Source of the DNA: Paraflavisolibacter caeni
GTDB taxonomy: Bacteria > Bacteroidota > Bacteroidia > Chitinophagales > Chitinophagaceae
Length of the DNA stretch: 64,000 nt
Assembly (NCBI RefSeq): GCF_025628885.1
Contig: NZ_JAOTIF010000020.1
Location: forward strand, 62,001-126,000
Direction: 5' to 3'
Shown here: piece after piece, positions 53,088 through 62,277 of the stretch
How positions within the stretch are numbered: position 1 is the stretch's first letter
Layout: the number at the start of each line of letters is the position of its first letter
Translations under genes and position numbers: made by a program
The notes under the pieces: generated by a model
What the model saw: only the letters and a program-made list of their open reading frames with translations
What the model was told of the DNA's origin: nothing
The model's database searches: none

Positions 53088-54254
53088 ATGTATCCAAACC
53101 TATATTACGCTTTTAAAGATCTTTTTGGCCTAGATGTCCCTCCTTTACGGTTTGTCAATTCTTTTGGTTTTTTTGTTGCTATTGCGTTTTTGGTCGCAGC
53201 AGCTTTGCTGGCCCACGAGTTGAAACGCAAAAGCAAACTAGGATTGCTTCAGCCGACTATTGTTGAGGTTATTGTTGGAGAACCTGCATCCTGGCGCGAT
53301 TTGTTGATCAACTTCTTACTGGGTTTTGTGTTAGGGTACAAGATCCTGGCTTTGTTTTTCTTAAGTTCTGAAGCTACACAGGACCCGCAGGCTTTTATTT
53401 TTTCAAGTATGGGAAGTTGGCCTGCCGGGATCGGGCTGGGTTTGTTGTTTGCCGGGCTGAAATGGTGGGAAAAGAGAAAGACAAAGCTTGCAAAACCTGA
53501 AGTTAGAAAGGTGCGTATCTGGCCCCAGGACAGGGTAGGGGAGATTACGATTCTTGCCCTGGTGTTTGGTTTACTTGGTGCTAAAATGTTTGACATCTTT
53601 GAAAATTGGAGTGATTTCTTAAGACATCCTGCAGAATATATCTTTTCAGGTGGTGGGCTGACTTTTTATGGCGGTCTGATTTGTGCGGCTATTGCCATAA
53701 TCACATATGCCCGGAAGCATCAGATTTCTGCGGCTCATCTGTCTGATGCCGTGGCTCCGGGTTTGATGCTCGCTTATGCGATCGGTCGGATTGGTTGCCA
53801 GGTGGCCGGTGATGGCGATTGGGGTATTCCCAGCACTGATCCAAAGCCTTTTAGCTGGTTACCCAATTGGATGTGGAGCTTTACCTATCCCCACAATGTA
53901 AATGAAGTGGGCGTTCCCATTCCTGGTTGTATTGGCCGTTTTTGCCACGAATTACCCATTGGACACTATCCCACGCCTTTCTATGAAACTATAGCCTGTA
54001 CTTTGCTCTTTGCATTGCTTTGGTCTTTACGAAAAAAGTTGCAACCTGTGGCTGGTTCTCTTTTTGCAGTATATCTTTTTGTAAATGGCCTTGAAAGGTT
54101 TTTTATAGAAAAAATCAGGGTTAACAATAGGCTAGACCTATTAGGTTTTCATCCTACTCAAGCTGAAGTCATTTCATCCGGTTTAATGCTTGCTGGAATA
54201 TTATTATGGTTTTACCTGCATAAAAAATATCAGGCCAGGGTAAAACAGGTATAG
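53088..54254 (+). CDS. lgt: Prolipoprotein diacylglyceryl transferase
   Basis: A 388-aa inner membrane enzyme that transfers diacylglyceryl from phosphatidylglycerol to the Cys of prolipoproteins. The ATG at 53088 (MYPNLYYAFKDLFG) is the typical start; an in-frame ATG at 52929 would add 53 residues unlike the family. The signature is AIGRIGCQVAGDGDWGIP with the conserved Arg, and PTPFYE near the end. About seven TM segments. It serves the many lipoproteins in this window. It is about 40% longer than proteobacterial Lgt, partly from a cytoplasmic loop near 130-165. Confidence 0.95.
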   Translation: MYPNLYYAFKDLFGLDVPPLRFVNSFGFFVAIAFLVAAALLAHELKRKSKLGLLQPTIVEVIVGEPASWRDLLINFLLGFVLGYKILALFFLSSEATQDPQAFIFSSMGSWPAGIGLGLLFAGLKWWEKRKTKLAKPEVRKVRIWPQDRVGEITILALVFGLLGAKMFDIFENWSDFLRHPAEYIFSGGGLTFYGGLICAAIAIITYARKHQISAAHLSDAVAPGLMLAYAIGRIGCQVAGDGDWGIPSTDPKPFSWLPNWMWSFTYPHNVNEVGVPIPGCIGRFCHELPIGHYPTPFYETIACTLLFALLWSLRKKLQPVAGSLFAVYLFVNGLERFFIEKIRVNNRLDLLGFHPTQAEVISSGLMLAGILLWFYLHKKYQARVKQV

Positions 54255-54311
54255 TATGCTTTTTGTACTAATATTTTGAGTAATCGGCTATGATTTTCAA
54301 AAGATGAATGT

Positions 54312-54319
54312 TATTTTTG
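54312..54319 (+). promoter_or_regulatory. -7 promoter element for rpoD
   Basis: TATTTTTG fits TAnnTTTG. The resulting 5' untranslated region would be about 90 bases. Confidence 0.5.
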
Positions 54320-54412
54320 CAGGTTTCCATGACTTTAACTAGCCATTCACAACTACCTGCAAACCAAGAATGTCTATTATTAGTTCATTTTTAAAACAAT
54401 CAATATTATATT

Positions 54413-55270
54413 ATGAGGCAGCTTAAAATTGCTACTCAGATTACGAACAGAGATTCTCAGGCGGTCGAGAAGTATCTGCAGGAAATATCCAAGATTCCAA
54501 TGATCACGCCCGAAGAAGAAACTACTTTGGCTCAGCGCATCAAGATGGGCGACCAAAGGGCTTTGGATAAATTGGTTCAGGCCAACCTCCGTTTCGTAGT
54601 TTCAGTTGCAAAACAATATCAACACCAGGGTTTATCGTTAAGTGATCTGATTAATGAAGGAAACCTGGGCCTAATTAAAGCTGCTCAGCGTTTCGATGAA
54701 ACCAAAGGTTTTAAATTCATTTCTTATGCTGTGTGGTGGATCCGCCAATCAATCCTTCAAGCTTTAGCTGAACAAGGACGTTTGGTTCGTTTGCCACAGA
54801 ACAAAATCGGAACTTACAACAAAGCAAACAAAGCTTACATGGCTTTCGAACAGGAGCATGAAAGAGAGCCTAGTACTGAGGAACTGGCTGACATCCTGGA
54901 AATGAGCGAGACAGAAATTAATAACATTTTCCAAAGCAATACCCGTCATACTTCATTAGATGCTCCTGTGCACGAAGCTGAAGACGTGGCTATGGGCGAT
55001 TTGTTGGAAGGAAGTGATGATACCGATGATGATGTGATGAAAGATTCGCTGAGAGCTGAAATTCGCCGGGTGCTCAAATCATTAAGTCCAAGAGAAGCTG
55101 AAATTGTAAATGCTTACTTTGGATTGGATGGTGAAAATGGTACCACCATCGAGCAAATTGGTCAGAAATATGATTTGACCAAAGAAAGAATTCGTCAGAT
55201 TAAAGAAAGAGCAATCAAACGCTTACAAAAAGCCCGCTATAGTAATGCTTTGAAAGCTTACTTGGGCTAA
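54413..55270 (+). CDS. rpoD: Primary sigma factor RpoD (short Bacteroidota form)
   Basis: A 285-aa sigma-70 factor. Region 1.2 starts DSQAVEKYLQEISKIPMITP; region 2 holds NLRFVVSVAKQYQ, LIKAAQRFDETKGFKFISYA and WWIRQSI (2.3-2.4); region 3 starts RLPQNKIGTYNKANKA; region 4.2 is TIEQIGQKYDLTKERIRQIK. There is no region 1.1 or large non-conserved region, which is normal for the primary sigma of Bacteroidota. It recognises the TTTG/TAnnTTTG promoters seen across this window. Confidence 0.95.
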   Translation: MRQLKIATQITNRDSQAVEKYLQEISKIPMITPEEETTLAQRIKMGDQRALDKLVQANLRFVVSVAKQYQHQGLSLSDLINEGNLGLIKAAQRFDETKGFKFISYAVWWIRQSILQALAEQGRLVRLPQNKIGTYNKANKAYMAFEQEHEREPSTEELADILEMSETEINNIFQSNTRHTSLDAPVHEAEDVAMGDLLEGSDDTDDDVMKDSLRAEIRRVLKSLSPREAEIVNAYFGLDGENGTTIEQIGQKYDLTKERIRQIKERAIKRLQKARYSNALKAYLG

Positions 55271-55290
55271 ACAGGCAAAAGTTTACTCAA

Positions 55291-55320
55291 AAAGCCCGGT
55301 CTAACCCCCGGGCTTTTTTG
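55291..55320 (+). terminator. Intrinsic terminator after rpoD
   Basis: AAAGCCCGG and CCGGGCTTT form the stem with a short loop, followed by TTTTG. Confidence 0.92.
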
Positions 55321-55333
55321 TTAATTACCCCCG

Positions 55334-55377
55334 CCTTATAGGGACCTTATAGAGATGTTATAGAGACCTTATAGAGA
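55334..55377. repeat. Four 11-bp tandem repeats
   Basis: Units CCTTATAGGGA, CCTTATAGAGA, TGTTATAGAGA and CCTTATAGAGA follow each other without gaps in the 228-bp gap between rpoD and the DUF4249 gene. No spacers, so not a CRISPR. Confidence 0.85.
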
Positions 55378-55498
55378 CATTACTGCGGTGTAACTTCGTA
55401 TGTATTCCATATCAACTGCGCTCTAACAGCCCACCAACTCCAAACCCCAAACTCATTTATCATCTATCATCTTACATCTCTCTTAATTAATTTCGCAT

Positions 55499-56389
55499 AT
55501 GATGTATGTGAAATACTTCATTTTACTATTCATTCTATTTGCACTGCTTAGTTGCGAAAAGTCCATCACTTTTGATTTGGACGAACCTGAGCCTAAGATT
55601 GTAGTGGAAGCAACTATTGAAAATGGTGTTGCACCAAGAGTTGTTTTAACCAGATCTATTGATTATTTCTCCAGTATCAGTCCGGAGGTCCTGGCTTCCA
55701 GCTTTATTCATGGTGCAAGCATTTCAGTCTCCAATGGAACTAAGACCCACCAGTTAAAAGAATATTCGATGCCCTTAGATAGTGGCTATGTGTTTTATTA
55801 TTATTCAATCGATTCATCGAATTTGCAGACGGCTTTTGTTGGTACGTTAAAAACGAAGTATTCTTTACATATTACTCATGAAGGAAAGGTGTTCGATGCA
55901 ACCACTACAATCCCGGATATTACCAAGAAAATAGATTCCGTATATTGGGTACCAGCCCCGCCATCTGCCGACAGTAATAAAGTAGTCGTTAGAGTAAAAG
56001 CTACTGATCCCCAGGGGTTTGGTGATTATATCCGCTATTTTACCAAAAGGAACAGTGAACCTTTTTTACCTCCGTACAATTCAGTTTTTGATGATTATGT
56101 GATTGATGGAACTACTTACGAACTGCCCCTGGAACCCGGAACTGATCGAAATGAAAAGCGTGAAGAAGATGAAGCTGCCTTTTTTAATCGCGGGGATACT
56201 GTAACATTGAAGATCTGCAATATCGACAAACCAACTTATGAGTTCTGGCGAACCATGGAATATAGTTATGCTTCCATTGGAAATCCTTTTGCTTCACCGG
56301 TAAAAGTAACAAGCAATATCAGCAACGGCGCATTGGGCTACTTTGGTGGTTATGCTGCCCAGTACTTCAGGTTAACGATCCCTAAATAA
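55499..56389 (+). CDS. DUF4249-family lipoprotein
   Basis: A 296-aa protein with a lipoprotein signal (FILLFILFALLSC). The start of the mature part, EKSITFDLDEPEPKIVVEATI, and the strand-rich middle with TIPDITKKIDSVYWV are typical of DUF4249 outer-membrane lipoproteins of Bacteroidota. These often accompany TonB-dependent transporters, though none is here. Function not established. A variant promoter box TAATTTCG lies at 55488-55495, just before the start. Confidence 0.88.
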   Translation: MMYVKYFILLFILFALLSCEKSITFDLDEPEPKIVVEATIENGVAPRVVLTRSIDYFSSISPEVLASSFIHGASISVSNGTKTHQLKEYSMPLDSGYVFYYYSIDSSNLQTAFVGTLKTKYSLHITHEGKVFDATTTIPDITKKIDSVYWVPAPPSADSNKVVVRVKATDPQGFGDYIRYFTKRNSEPFLPPYNSVFDDYVIDGTTYELPLEPGTDRNEKREEDEAAFFNRGDTVTLKICNIDKPTYEFWRTMEYSYASIGNPFASPVKVTSNISNGALGYFGGYAAQYFRLTIPK

Positions 56390-56439
56390 TAAGTTAGCTT
56401 ACATTTACCTAAATTCGCACCCTCAAGAAAGATTAAAGA

Positions 56440-57387
56440 ATGGACAATACTTCAACAGAAAGAGTAAACTGTTTGATTATAGGTTCGGGCCCTGCGGGCT
56501 ATACGGCTGCCGTTTACGCGGCCCGTGCCAATTTGAAACCTGTTTTATACCAGGGAATACAGCCTGGCGGACAGCTGACCATTACCACTGATGTGGAAAA
56601 TTATCCTGGTTTTCCGGAAGGTATCCAGGGGCCAGAATTGATGATTCAATTTGAAAAGCAAGCCATGCGTATGGGTGCCGATATCCGTTATGGATTGGCA
56701 ACTAAGGTTGATTTCTCGCAACAGCCGTACAAAGTATGGATCGATGATGAGAAGATAATTGAAGCTTACGCAGTCATTATTTCCACTGGTGCATCTGCAA
56801 AATGGTTAAACCTGGAAAGTGAACAGCGTTTGAATGGGTATGGCGTGAGCGCCTGTGCCGTATGTGATGGCTTCTTTTTCCGTGGAAAAGAAGTTGCCAT
56901 AGTTGGTGCCGGTGATACCGCAGCAGAAGAAGCTTTATACCTGTCCAAATTATGTACTACGGTTCACATGATCGTCCGTCGTGATGAAATGAGAGCTAGT
57001 AAAATCATGCAGGATAGAGTAAAGAATGCTTCCAATATTAAAATTTACTGGGATTCGGAAACTGAAGAAATATTAGGCGAGAAGACTGTTGAAAGTGTTC
57101 GGATTAAAAACAAAAAAACAGGAGAGCATACTACTATTCCGATCAAAGGCTTTTTTGTTGCGATTGGGCATCAACCCAATTCAGAGATTTTTAAGGAATG
57201 GCTGGATATGGATGAAGCTGGTTACATCAAAACCATCCCTGGTACCTCTAAAACAAACATTGAAGGTGTTTTTGCCAGCGGAGATGTGCAGGATAAAATT
57301 TACCGTCAAGCAGTAACCGCAGCTGGAAGTGGTTGCATGGCAGCTTTGGATGCTGAAAGATACCTTTCAGAGAAAGGTTATCATTAA
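56440..57387 (+). CDS. trxB: Thioredoxin-disulfide reductase
   Basis: A 315-aa FAD/NADPH enzyme that reduces thioredoxin. FAD binding: IIGSGPAGYTAAVYAARA; redox pair C139-A-V-C142 in SACAVCDGFFF; NADPH binding: VAIVGAGDTAAEEA; final FAD block VFASGDVQDKIYRQAVTAAG. Length is standard. It precedes folB by 14 bp, likely in the same message. Confidence 0.96.
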   Translation: MDNTSTERVNCLIIGSGPAGYTAAVYAARANLKPVLYQGIQPGGQLTITTDVENYPGFPEGIQGPELMIQFEKQAMRMGADIRYGLATKVDFSQQPYKVWIDDEKIIEAYAVIISTGASAKWLNLESEQRLNGYGVSACAVCDGFFFRGKEVAIVGAGDTAAEEALYLSKLCTTVHMIVRRDEMRASKIMQDRVKNASNIKIYWDSETEEILGEKTVESVRIKNKKTGEHTTIPIKGFFVAIGHQPNSEIFKEWLDMDEAGYIKTIPGTSKTNIEGVFASGDVQDKIYRQAVTAAGSGCMAALDAERYLSEKGYH

Positions 57388-57401
57388 CAATAATATTAGC
57401 T

Positions 57402-57767
57402 ATGGCAGGGTGGATGACCGTTGAATTAAAGGGTTTACGTTTTTTTGCAGAACATGGCATGTATGCGGAAGAAAAAAAAGTTGGTAATGAATTTGAAGTA
57501 GATGTAATTGTAAATTATAAAGCACCTAAGAAAACAATTTCGTCAATAGAAGAAACTGTGAATTATGTAGAAATTTATCGCATACTTGAAGAAGAGTTCA
57601 AAGTAAGAAAGCTGCTTCTGGAAACGTTAGCCATGCAGATTTGTGATAAGATTCAACATGTTTTCCCGGATATCAGGAATATTTCAATATCTATTAAAAA
57701 GATTAATCCCCCCATTACAAACTTCACTGGTTATGTAGGCATTACTTACACTAAGGAATTTAAATAG
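57402..57767 (+). CDS. folB: Dihydroneopterin aldolase
   Basis: A 121-aa enzyme of folate synthesis that splits dihydroneopterin to 6-hydroxymethyl-dihydropterin and glycolaldehyde. Family motifs are LKGLRFFAEHGMYAEEKKVG near the start, SIEETVNYVEIYRI in the middle, LLETLA with the catalytic Glu region, and ISIKKINPPI near the end. It follows trxB at 14 bp and is convergent with the MATE gene. Confidence 0.93.
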   Translation: MAGWMTVELKGLRFFAEHGMYAEEKKVGNEFEVDVIVNYKAPKKTISSIEETVNYVEIYRILEEEFKVRKLLLETLAMQICDKIQHVFPDIRNISISIKKINPPITNFTGYVGITYTKEFK

Positions 57768-57817
57768 CAGCTTTGAAGGTCGGGGCCATCAAAAGCATTG
57801 TTGAAATTGCTTTGAAA

Positions 57818-57862
57818 TACAATCCCCAATATGGCCGTGCCCGGCATGTGTTGGGGATTGTA
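57818..57862. terminator. Probable bidirectional terminator between folB and the MATE gene
   Basis: TACAATCCCCAA and TTGGGGATTGTA are perfect 12-bp arms around a 21-base partly self-pairing loop. The right arm ends directly at the stop codon of the convergent gene. Confidence 0.65.
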
Positions 57863-59206
57863 TTAAAGTTTTTTCAGTTTCCACCTTCCACTTTTAATAT
57901 ATAGGAATGACAATGCCAGCATACAGCTCCAGTATAATAATTCTGAAGCCCATCCCCAGAAAATTGAAAGCTTATTGACCTCAAGTACTATATATACATA
58001 ACTACAGTATAGGGTAATCGCAAATAATTCAATTAAAAAAGTAACCCTGCTGTTGCCCGTGCCCGTTACAGCATTGAGCCAGATGCTGGATACCGACATC
58101 AGGACCATGATTGTGGCCACCAGGCGTAGGACAGGAGTTCCTGCCCTGATAAATTCTTCATTTTGACCGTAGATGGAGAGATAGATCCCAGGGAATAAAT
58201 TAAGCAATAGAGCTATGATCAGTGCAACGCTTAAACTAAGCAATGCAATTTTGTTGATCAAAGGAATGACCAATTCCTTCTTTCCCTGGCCAATCACATT
58301 GCTGACCATACTGTTTGTTGTTGAAGCAAAAGCCCAGATAAAAACCCCAAAGAAGCCAAATACGTTGCGCATTGTGTTGGAAACAGCCAGGCTGGTTGAG
58401 CCATGGTGCTCTATGAGTATATAAAAGAATACCCAGCTGATGATACTGATAGCGTGTTGGAAAACCAGTGGGCCGGAAATGTCTGCGATCAGTTTTGCAT
58501 TGCGGCTGTCCCATTTCAAATCTTTGAATATTGCATACTGCCTTCCAATGCCTTTTTGATAGATCACAAGGAAAATGACAAACATTCCAAAGAACTCTGC
58601 AATTACAGAGGCAAATGCTGCACCATTGAATCCAAATGCAGGGAAACCCAATTTGCCAAAGATCAACGTATAATCAAAGAATACGTTTGCTGTTGCTTCT
58701 GCCACTGTGCCCGCTACCAGGTATTTGCTTTGGTTGGTACCCACCAGCAAAGCATTCCGCATCTGGTAAATATATAAGAAGGGCAAACCCCATATCCGTA
58801 TCTGTAAGAACCTGATCGACATTTCAAAAGTTTCCTTTGAATGGATTGTTGTTCTTAAAATAACAGGTGCCAGGAAATAAGTGAGCAGGATCCCTGTTAC
58901 AGCTATGAGCATGGAAACCAAAACACCCTGGTTGAATATTTTTCCAATGTCCCCGGGTTTGTTTTCTCCTGCCCGTCTTGATATTAAAGCCTGGAGACCA
59001 TTATTGAGTCCATAACCAACACTAGCAAAAACCAGGTAATAAACTCCTGTTATGCTGGCAGCTGCCAAAGCCTGTTCGCTTAGGTGGCCGAGAAATACAT
59101 TGTTGATAATAAAGTTGAATTGTGGCACCAACAGTGCCAAGCTAATTGGTAAAGCAATTTTTAAAATCTGTTTACGTGTAACATCTACCTGAAGCTTTTC
59201 CACCAT
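57863..59206 (-). CDS. MATE-family efflux transporter
   Basis: A 447-aa inner membrane protein with about 12 TM segments in two similar halves. The start (LKIALPISLALLVPQFNFIINNVFLGHLSEQALAA, abridged here as the family pattern with NFIINNVFLGHLS) and the second half (ISGPLVFQHAISIISWVFF) fit MATE exporters. They use Na+ or H+ gradients to export cations or drugs; specificity is unknown. It is divergent from the DUF3822 gene. Confidence 0.92.
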   Translation of the reverse strand: MVEKLQVDVTRKQILKIALPISLALLVPQFNFIINNVFLGHLSEQALAAASITGVYYLVFASVGYGLNNGLQALISRRAGENKPGDIGKIFNQGVLVSMLIAVTGILLTYFLAPVILRTTIHSKETFEMSIRFLQIRIWGLPFLYIYQMRNALLVGTNQSKYLVAGTVAEATANVFFDYTLIFGKLGFPAFGFNGAAFASVIAEFFGMFVIFLVIYQKGIGRQYAIFKDLKWDSRNAKLIADISGPLVFQHAISIISWVFFYILIEHHGSTSLAVSNTMRNVFGFFGVFIWAFASTTNSMVSNVIGQGKKELVIPLINKIALLSLSVALIIALLLNLFPGIYLSIYGQNEEFIRAGTPVLRLVATIMVLMSVSSIWLNAVTGTGNSRVTFLIELFAITLYCSYVYIVLEVNKLSIFWGWASELLYWSCMLALSFLYIKSGRWKLKKL

Positions 59207-59283
59207 ATTCTACAAATACAAACAACGAAGTTAAAAGCAGTAAAAGAAAGAGTTCGTATTTTGCGACTCTTAAATCCAAGGAT

Positions 59284-60096
59284 TTGCAAACATTTTTTGA
59301 AATTGGAAGTTATACTGATCTAAAAAATGAAGAGACTGTTTTGCTTTGGGAAATAGGAAGCAATTACAGTCTAATTTCACTGTGGACAGAGGATGTAACT
59401 GCTTGCCATTATATCCAGGGCAGCATGTTTGATGAATTGGAAATGGAAAAAAGTATCATTGATATTTTCGCTCCTTATAAAGAAGCGGATCTGAAATATA
59501 AAAAGACGGTTATCTGTTCAGCTTTTCCTGATGCTTTGCTTGTACCCCGTAAATTTTTTGCGCAGGATAGTAACTTATTGGAACAGGTATACGGTGTACA
59601 GTCCAATGGGCAATTTTATGACTTTGCTGGACAGTGGCAATTAGTGAACTTTTATTCTATACCCGGATCAGTACTGCAGTTTTTGAAAGAACAATTTCCT
59701 GCTGCCTCATTCCGTCATATTTATACTCCTTTTTTAAAAGCTCCCAATGATGTTGATGCGCCGGAACAAATTGGTGTTCATTTTTTAAATAAGCAGTTTA
59801 GGGTTATGGTGAAGAAGGAGAACAATTTATTATTGATGCAGGTCTATACTTTTTCTGCCCCAATGGACGTCGTCTATTATCTTCTGAAAATTTGTAAGGA
59901 ATTCGAATTATCGCAGGATCAAACATATATTACTTTGTCTGGCTTTATTGAAGCAGATTCTGCTTTGTATAAAGAAATATATCAATACTTTACTAACGTG
60001 GCCTTTGCGAAGCATAGCGGGGTTGATATGCCTGGGCATGATTATCCTCACCACTACTTTACATCACTTCATAATCTTGCAGCATGCGTATCATAA
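59284..60096 (+). CDS. DUF3822-family protein
   Basis: A 270-aa cytoplasmic protein starting at TTG 59284; no in-frame ATG precedes the first conserved segment. The pattern (ICSAFPDALLVPRKFF, VYYLLKICKEF, YFTNVAF) fits DUF3822, an actin-like or ASKHA-type uncharacterised family restricted to Bacteroidota. Homologues commonly sit just before rsmD; here the two overlap by 13 bp, so they are translated together. Function unknown. Confidence 0.85.
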   Translation: MQTFFEIGSYTDLKNEETVLLWEIGSNYSLISLWTEDVTACHYIQGSMFDELEMEKSIIDIFAPYKEADLKYKKTVICSAFPDALLVPRKFFAQDSNLLEQVYGVQSNGQFYDFAGQWQLVNFYSIPGSVLQFLKEQFPAASFRHIYTPFLKAPNDVDAPEQIGVHFLNKQFRVMVKKENNLLLMQVYTFSAPMDVVYYLLKICKEFELSQDQTYITLSGFIEADSALYKEIYQYFTNVAFAKHSGVDMPGHDYPHHYFTSLHNLAACVS

Positions 60097-60638
60097 GTGG
60101 TTACCTGGGCGGTAGAAGAATCAGCCCGCCAACAAAAATGCCTCATACACGTCCTACTACGGATATAGCAAAAGAAGGCTTGTTCAATATTTTGCAAAAC
60201 AATATTGATTTTGAAGAAATAAAGACCTTGGATCTTTTTGGAGGTACAGGTAGTATCAGTTATGAACTGGCTTCAAGAGGCGCAAGTGATCTGACTATAG
60301 TAGAAAAAGACCCCCAGATGTTTGCTTTTATTAAAAAGAACGCTGAGGCTTTACAACTGGAAAACTTCAAGGTTGTAAAATCTGAAGTGTTTAAGTTTAT
60401 GGAAGGATGCAGGGAACAATTTGATTTTATTTTTGCAGGCCCACCTTATGCCTTAACTACTATAGATGAACTGCCAAGGATGGTTTTTGAAAAGAAATTA
60501 TTGAAACCTGGCGGGCTTTTCGTTTTGGAGCATACACCAAGGAATGACTATAAGGATTTCCCATTCTTTAAAATGGCGCGCAATTATGGAACAACCATAT
60601 TCTCTTTCTTTACTTTGGAAGAAGATAAGGAGGGGTAA
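60084..60638 (+). CDS. rsmD: 16S rRNA (guanine966-N2)-methyltransferase RsmD
   Basis: A 184-aa SAM-dependent enzyme. The start MRIISGYLGGRRI and TRPTTDIAKEGLFNIL are RsmD signatures; SAM-binding motif I is LDLFGGTGSISYELASRG. Motif IV, normally DPPY/F in this enzyme group, reads AGPPY here because the codon is GGC. This may be a lineage trait or may weaken catalysis. It overlaps the DUF3822 gene by 13 bp and is 3 bp before the next gene. Confidence 0.92.
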   Translation: MRIISGYLGGRRISPPTKMPHTRPTTDIAKEGLFNILQNNIDFEEIKTLDLFGGTGSISYELASRGASDLTIVEKDPQMFAFIKKNAEALQLENFKVVKSEVFKFMEGCREQFDFIFAGPPYALTTIDELPRMVFEKKLLKPGGLFVLEHTPRNDYKDFPFFKMARNYGTTIFSFFTLEEDKEG

Positions 60639-60641
60639 TCA

Positions 60642-61208
60642 ATGCTAAAACGTGAAGTCAGGAAATTATATCGTGAAAAAAGAAAACATTTATCTTCTTC
60701 GGAGCAAATGAAGTTGGATGATTTAATGTTGATTCAATTTCAAAAGCTTGATTTACCGTTCTTATCATATGCCCTTAGTTTTTTTCCCATTGAGGAAAAA
60801 CATGAGGTGAATACCTTCATTTTTACTGCTTATTTACAGTTCAGGAATCCAGGATTGCATATAGCCTATCCCAGGACAGACTTTTCTAACGACCAGATGC
60901 AAGCGATTTTGGATAAAAGTGAAAATTTCGCCCGTAATGCTTATAATATATATGAACCCGTATCCGGAGAAGAAGTGGCACCTCAACTACTTGATTTAGT
61001 GCTGGTTCCCCTATTAGCTTGTGATCAAAGTGGAAACAGGCTGGGATATGGCAAAGGTTTCTATGATCGCTTTTTAAAATTATGCCGTCCGGATTGTCTT
61101 AAAGTTGGTTTATCTTATTTTGAACCAATTCAGGTAATTACGGATACAGATGAATTTGATGTACCTTTAAATTACTGTATTACACCGCAAAAGGCCTATG
61201 TTTTCTAA
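60642..61208 (+). CDS. 5-formyltetrahydrofolate cyclo-ligase
   Basis: A 188-aa enzyme (also called MTHFS, YgfA in E. coli) converting 5-formyl-THF to 5,10-methenyl-THF with ATP. Visible motifs are the basic N-terminal helix (KREVRKLYREKRKHLSSSE), FPIEEKHEVNT and the nucleotide loop RLGYGKGFYDRFL. Length is standard. It starts 3 bp after rsmD and overlaps lpxK by 11 bp, so the cluster is one operon. Confidence 0.93.
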   Translation: MLKREVRKLYREKRKHLSSSEQMKLDDLMLIQFQKLDLPFLSYALSFFPIEEKHEVNTFIFTAYLQFRNPGLHIAYPRTDFSNDQMQAILDKSENFARNAYNIYEPVSGEEVAPQLLDLVLVPLLACDQSGNRLGYGKGFYDRFLKLCRPDCLKVGLSYFEPIQVITDTDEFDVPLNYCITPQKAYVF

Positions 61209-62271
61209 TTGGTTTTTAAAATCGTTTCGCATTTTACTGCTTCCTTTTGCTTTTTTGTATGGCTTGGTCATCATTATCAGGAATTGGCTATACGATAAAA
61301 ATATTTCCCGCTCCACAACCTTTGCTTTGCCACTCATTTGTGTTGGGAATCTTTCTGTTGGTGGAACTGGAAAGTCGCCAATGGTGGAATTGCTAGTTAG
61401 AAAGTTGAAAGATCGTTTTAAAGTGGCAACATTAAGCAGGGGGTATAAACGTAAGACCAAAGGGTATGTATTAGCTTCAGAACAAACCACATCTATTGAG
61501 ATTGGCGATGAGCCGATGCAGTTTCACCGTAAGTTTCCAGGTATTCCGGTTGCCGTAGGTGAGGAACGCATTGTTGCTATCCCGCAGTTGTTACACGACC
61601 GCCCGGAATCTGAAGTAATTATTTTGGATGATGCTTTTCAACATAGAGCTATCAAGGCTGGCCTGAATATCCTGCTTACAGATTATAATAATTTATTTAC
61701 ACGTGACTTTTATCTTCCAACCGGGGATCTCAGGGATAGTCGCAGTAGTTATAAGCGGGCTGATATCATCGTTGTCACTAAATGTCCTTCAAATTTTTCA
61801 GAAGAGGAACGGATGTCAATAGCTGGGGAAATAGAGCCTTTGCCGCACCAGCAGATTTTCTTTGCTAATATAACCTATGGTAATCCATATCATATTATTA
61901 ATGGTACGGAGATCTCATTTTCCGAACAAACTGAAGTATTGTTGGTAACAGGAATTGCTAATCCTAAACCACTGAAGAAGTACCTGGAAGAATGTAGTCG
62001 GACCTACTTCCAACTCCAGTATAGCGATCACCACATATTCACTATTGACGACTTTAATGAAATAACTGACCGCTTTGAGCACATTCATTCAGAAAATAAA
62101 ATTATATTGACAACAGAAAAAGATGCTACCAGGCTTCTTAAGTTCTCACAGAGGATGGATGGCATGCCTTTTTATGTCATTCCTGTTGAGCATAGCATTT
62201 TATTTGGACAGGAAGAGGCTTTTACAAGAAGCATCATGGATTTCATAGAACATTTTGCAAAACCAATTTAA
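61198..62271 (+). CDS. lpxK: Tetraacyldisaccharide 4'-kinase
   Basis: A 357-aa membrane-associated kinase that phosphorylates the lipid A disaccharide. The N-terminal hydrophobic helix (LLLPFAFLYGLVIII) is the membrane anchor; the P-loop is VGNLSVGGTGKSP; further blocks are VATLSRGYKRKTKGY, IILDDAFQHRAI and TTEKDATRL. Length is typical. It confirms a Gram-negative envelope with lipid A. It overlaps the preceding gene by 11 bp. Confidence 0.95.
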   Translation: MFSNWFLKSFRILLLPFAFLYGLVIIIRNWLYDKNISRSTTFALPLICVGNLSVGGTGKSPMVELLVRKLKDRFKVATLSRGYKRKTKGYVLASEQTTSIEIGDEPMQFHRKFPGIPVAVGEERIVAIPQLLHDRPESEVIILDDAFQHRAIKAGLNILLTDYNNLFTRDFYLPTGDLRDSRSSYKRADIIVVTKCPSNFSEEERMSIAGEIEPLPHQQIFFANITYGNPYHIINGTEISFSEQTEVLLVTGIANPKPLKKYLEECSRTYFQLQYSDHHIFTIDDFNEITDRFEHIHSENKIILTTEKDATRLLKFSQRMDGMPFYVIPVEHSILFGQEEAFTRSIMDFIEHFAKPI

Positions 62272-62277
62272 CCATAC

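Noticed and set aside
55334-55377. CRISPR array
   Set aside because: Units are contiguous with no spacers and only 11 bp long; no cas genes in the window.
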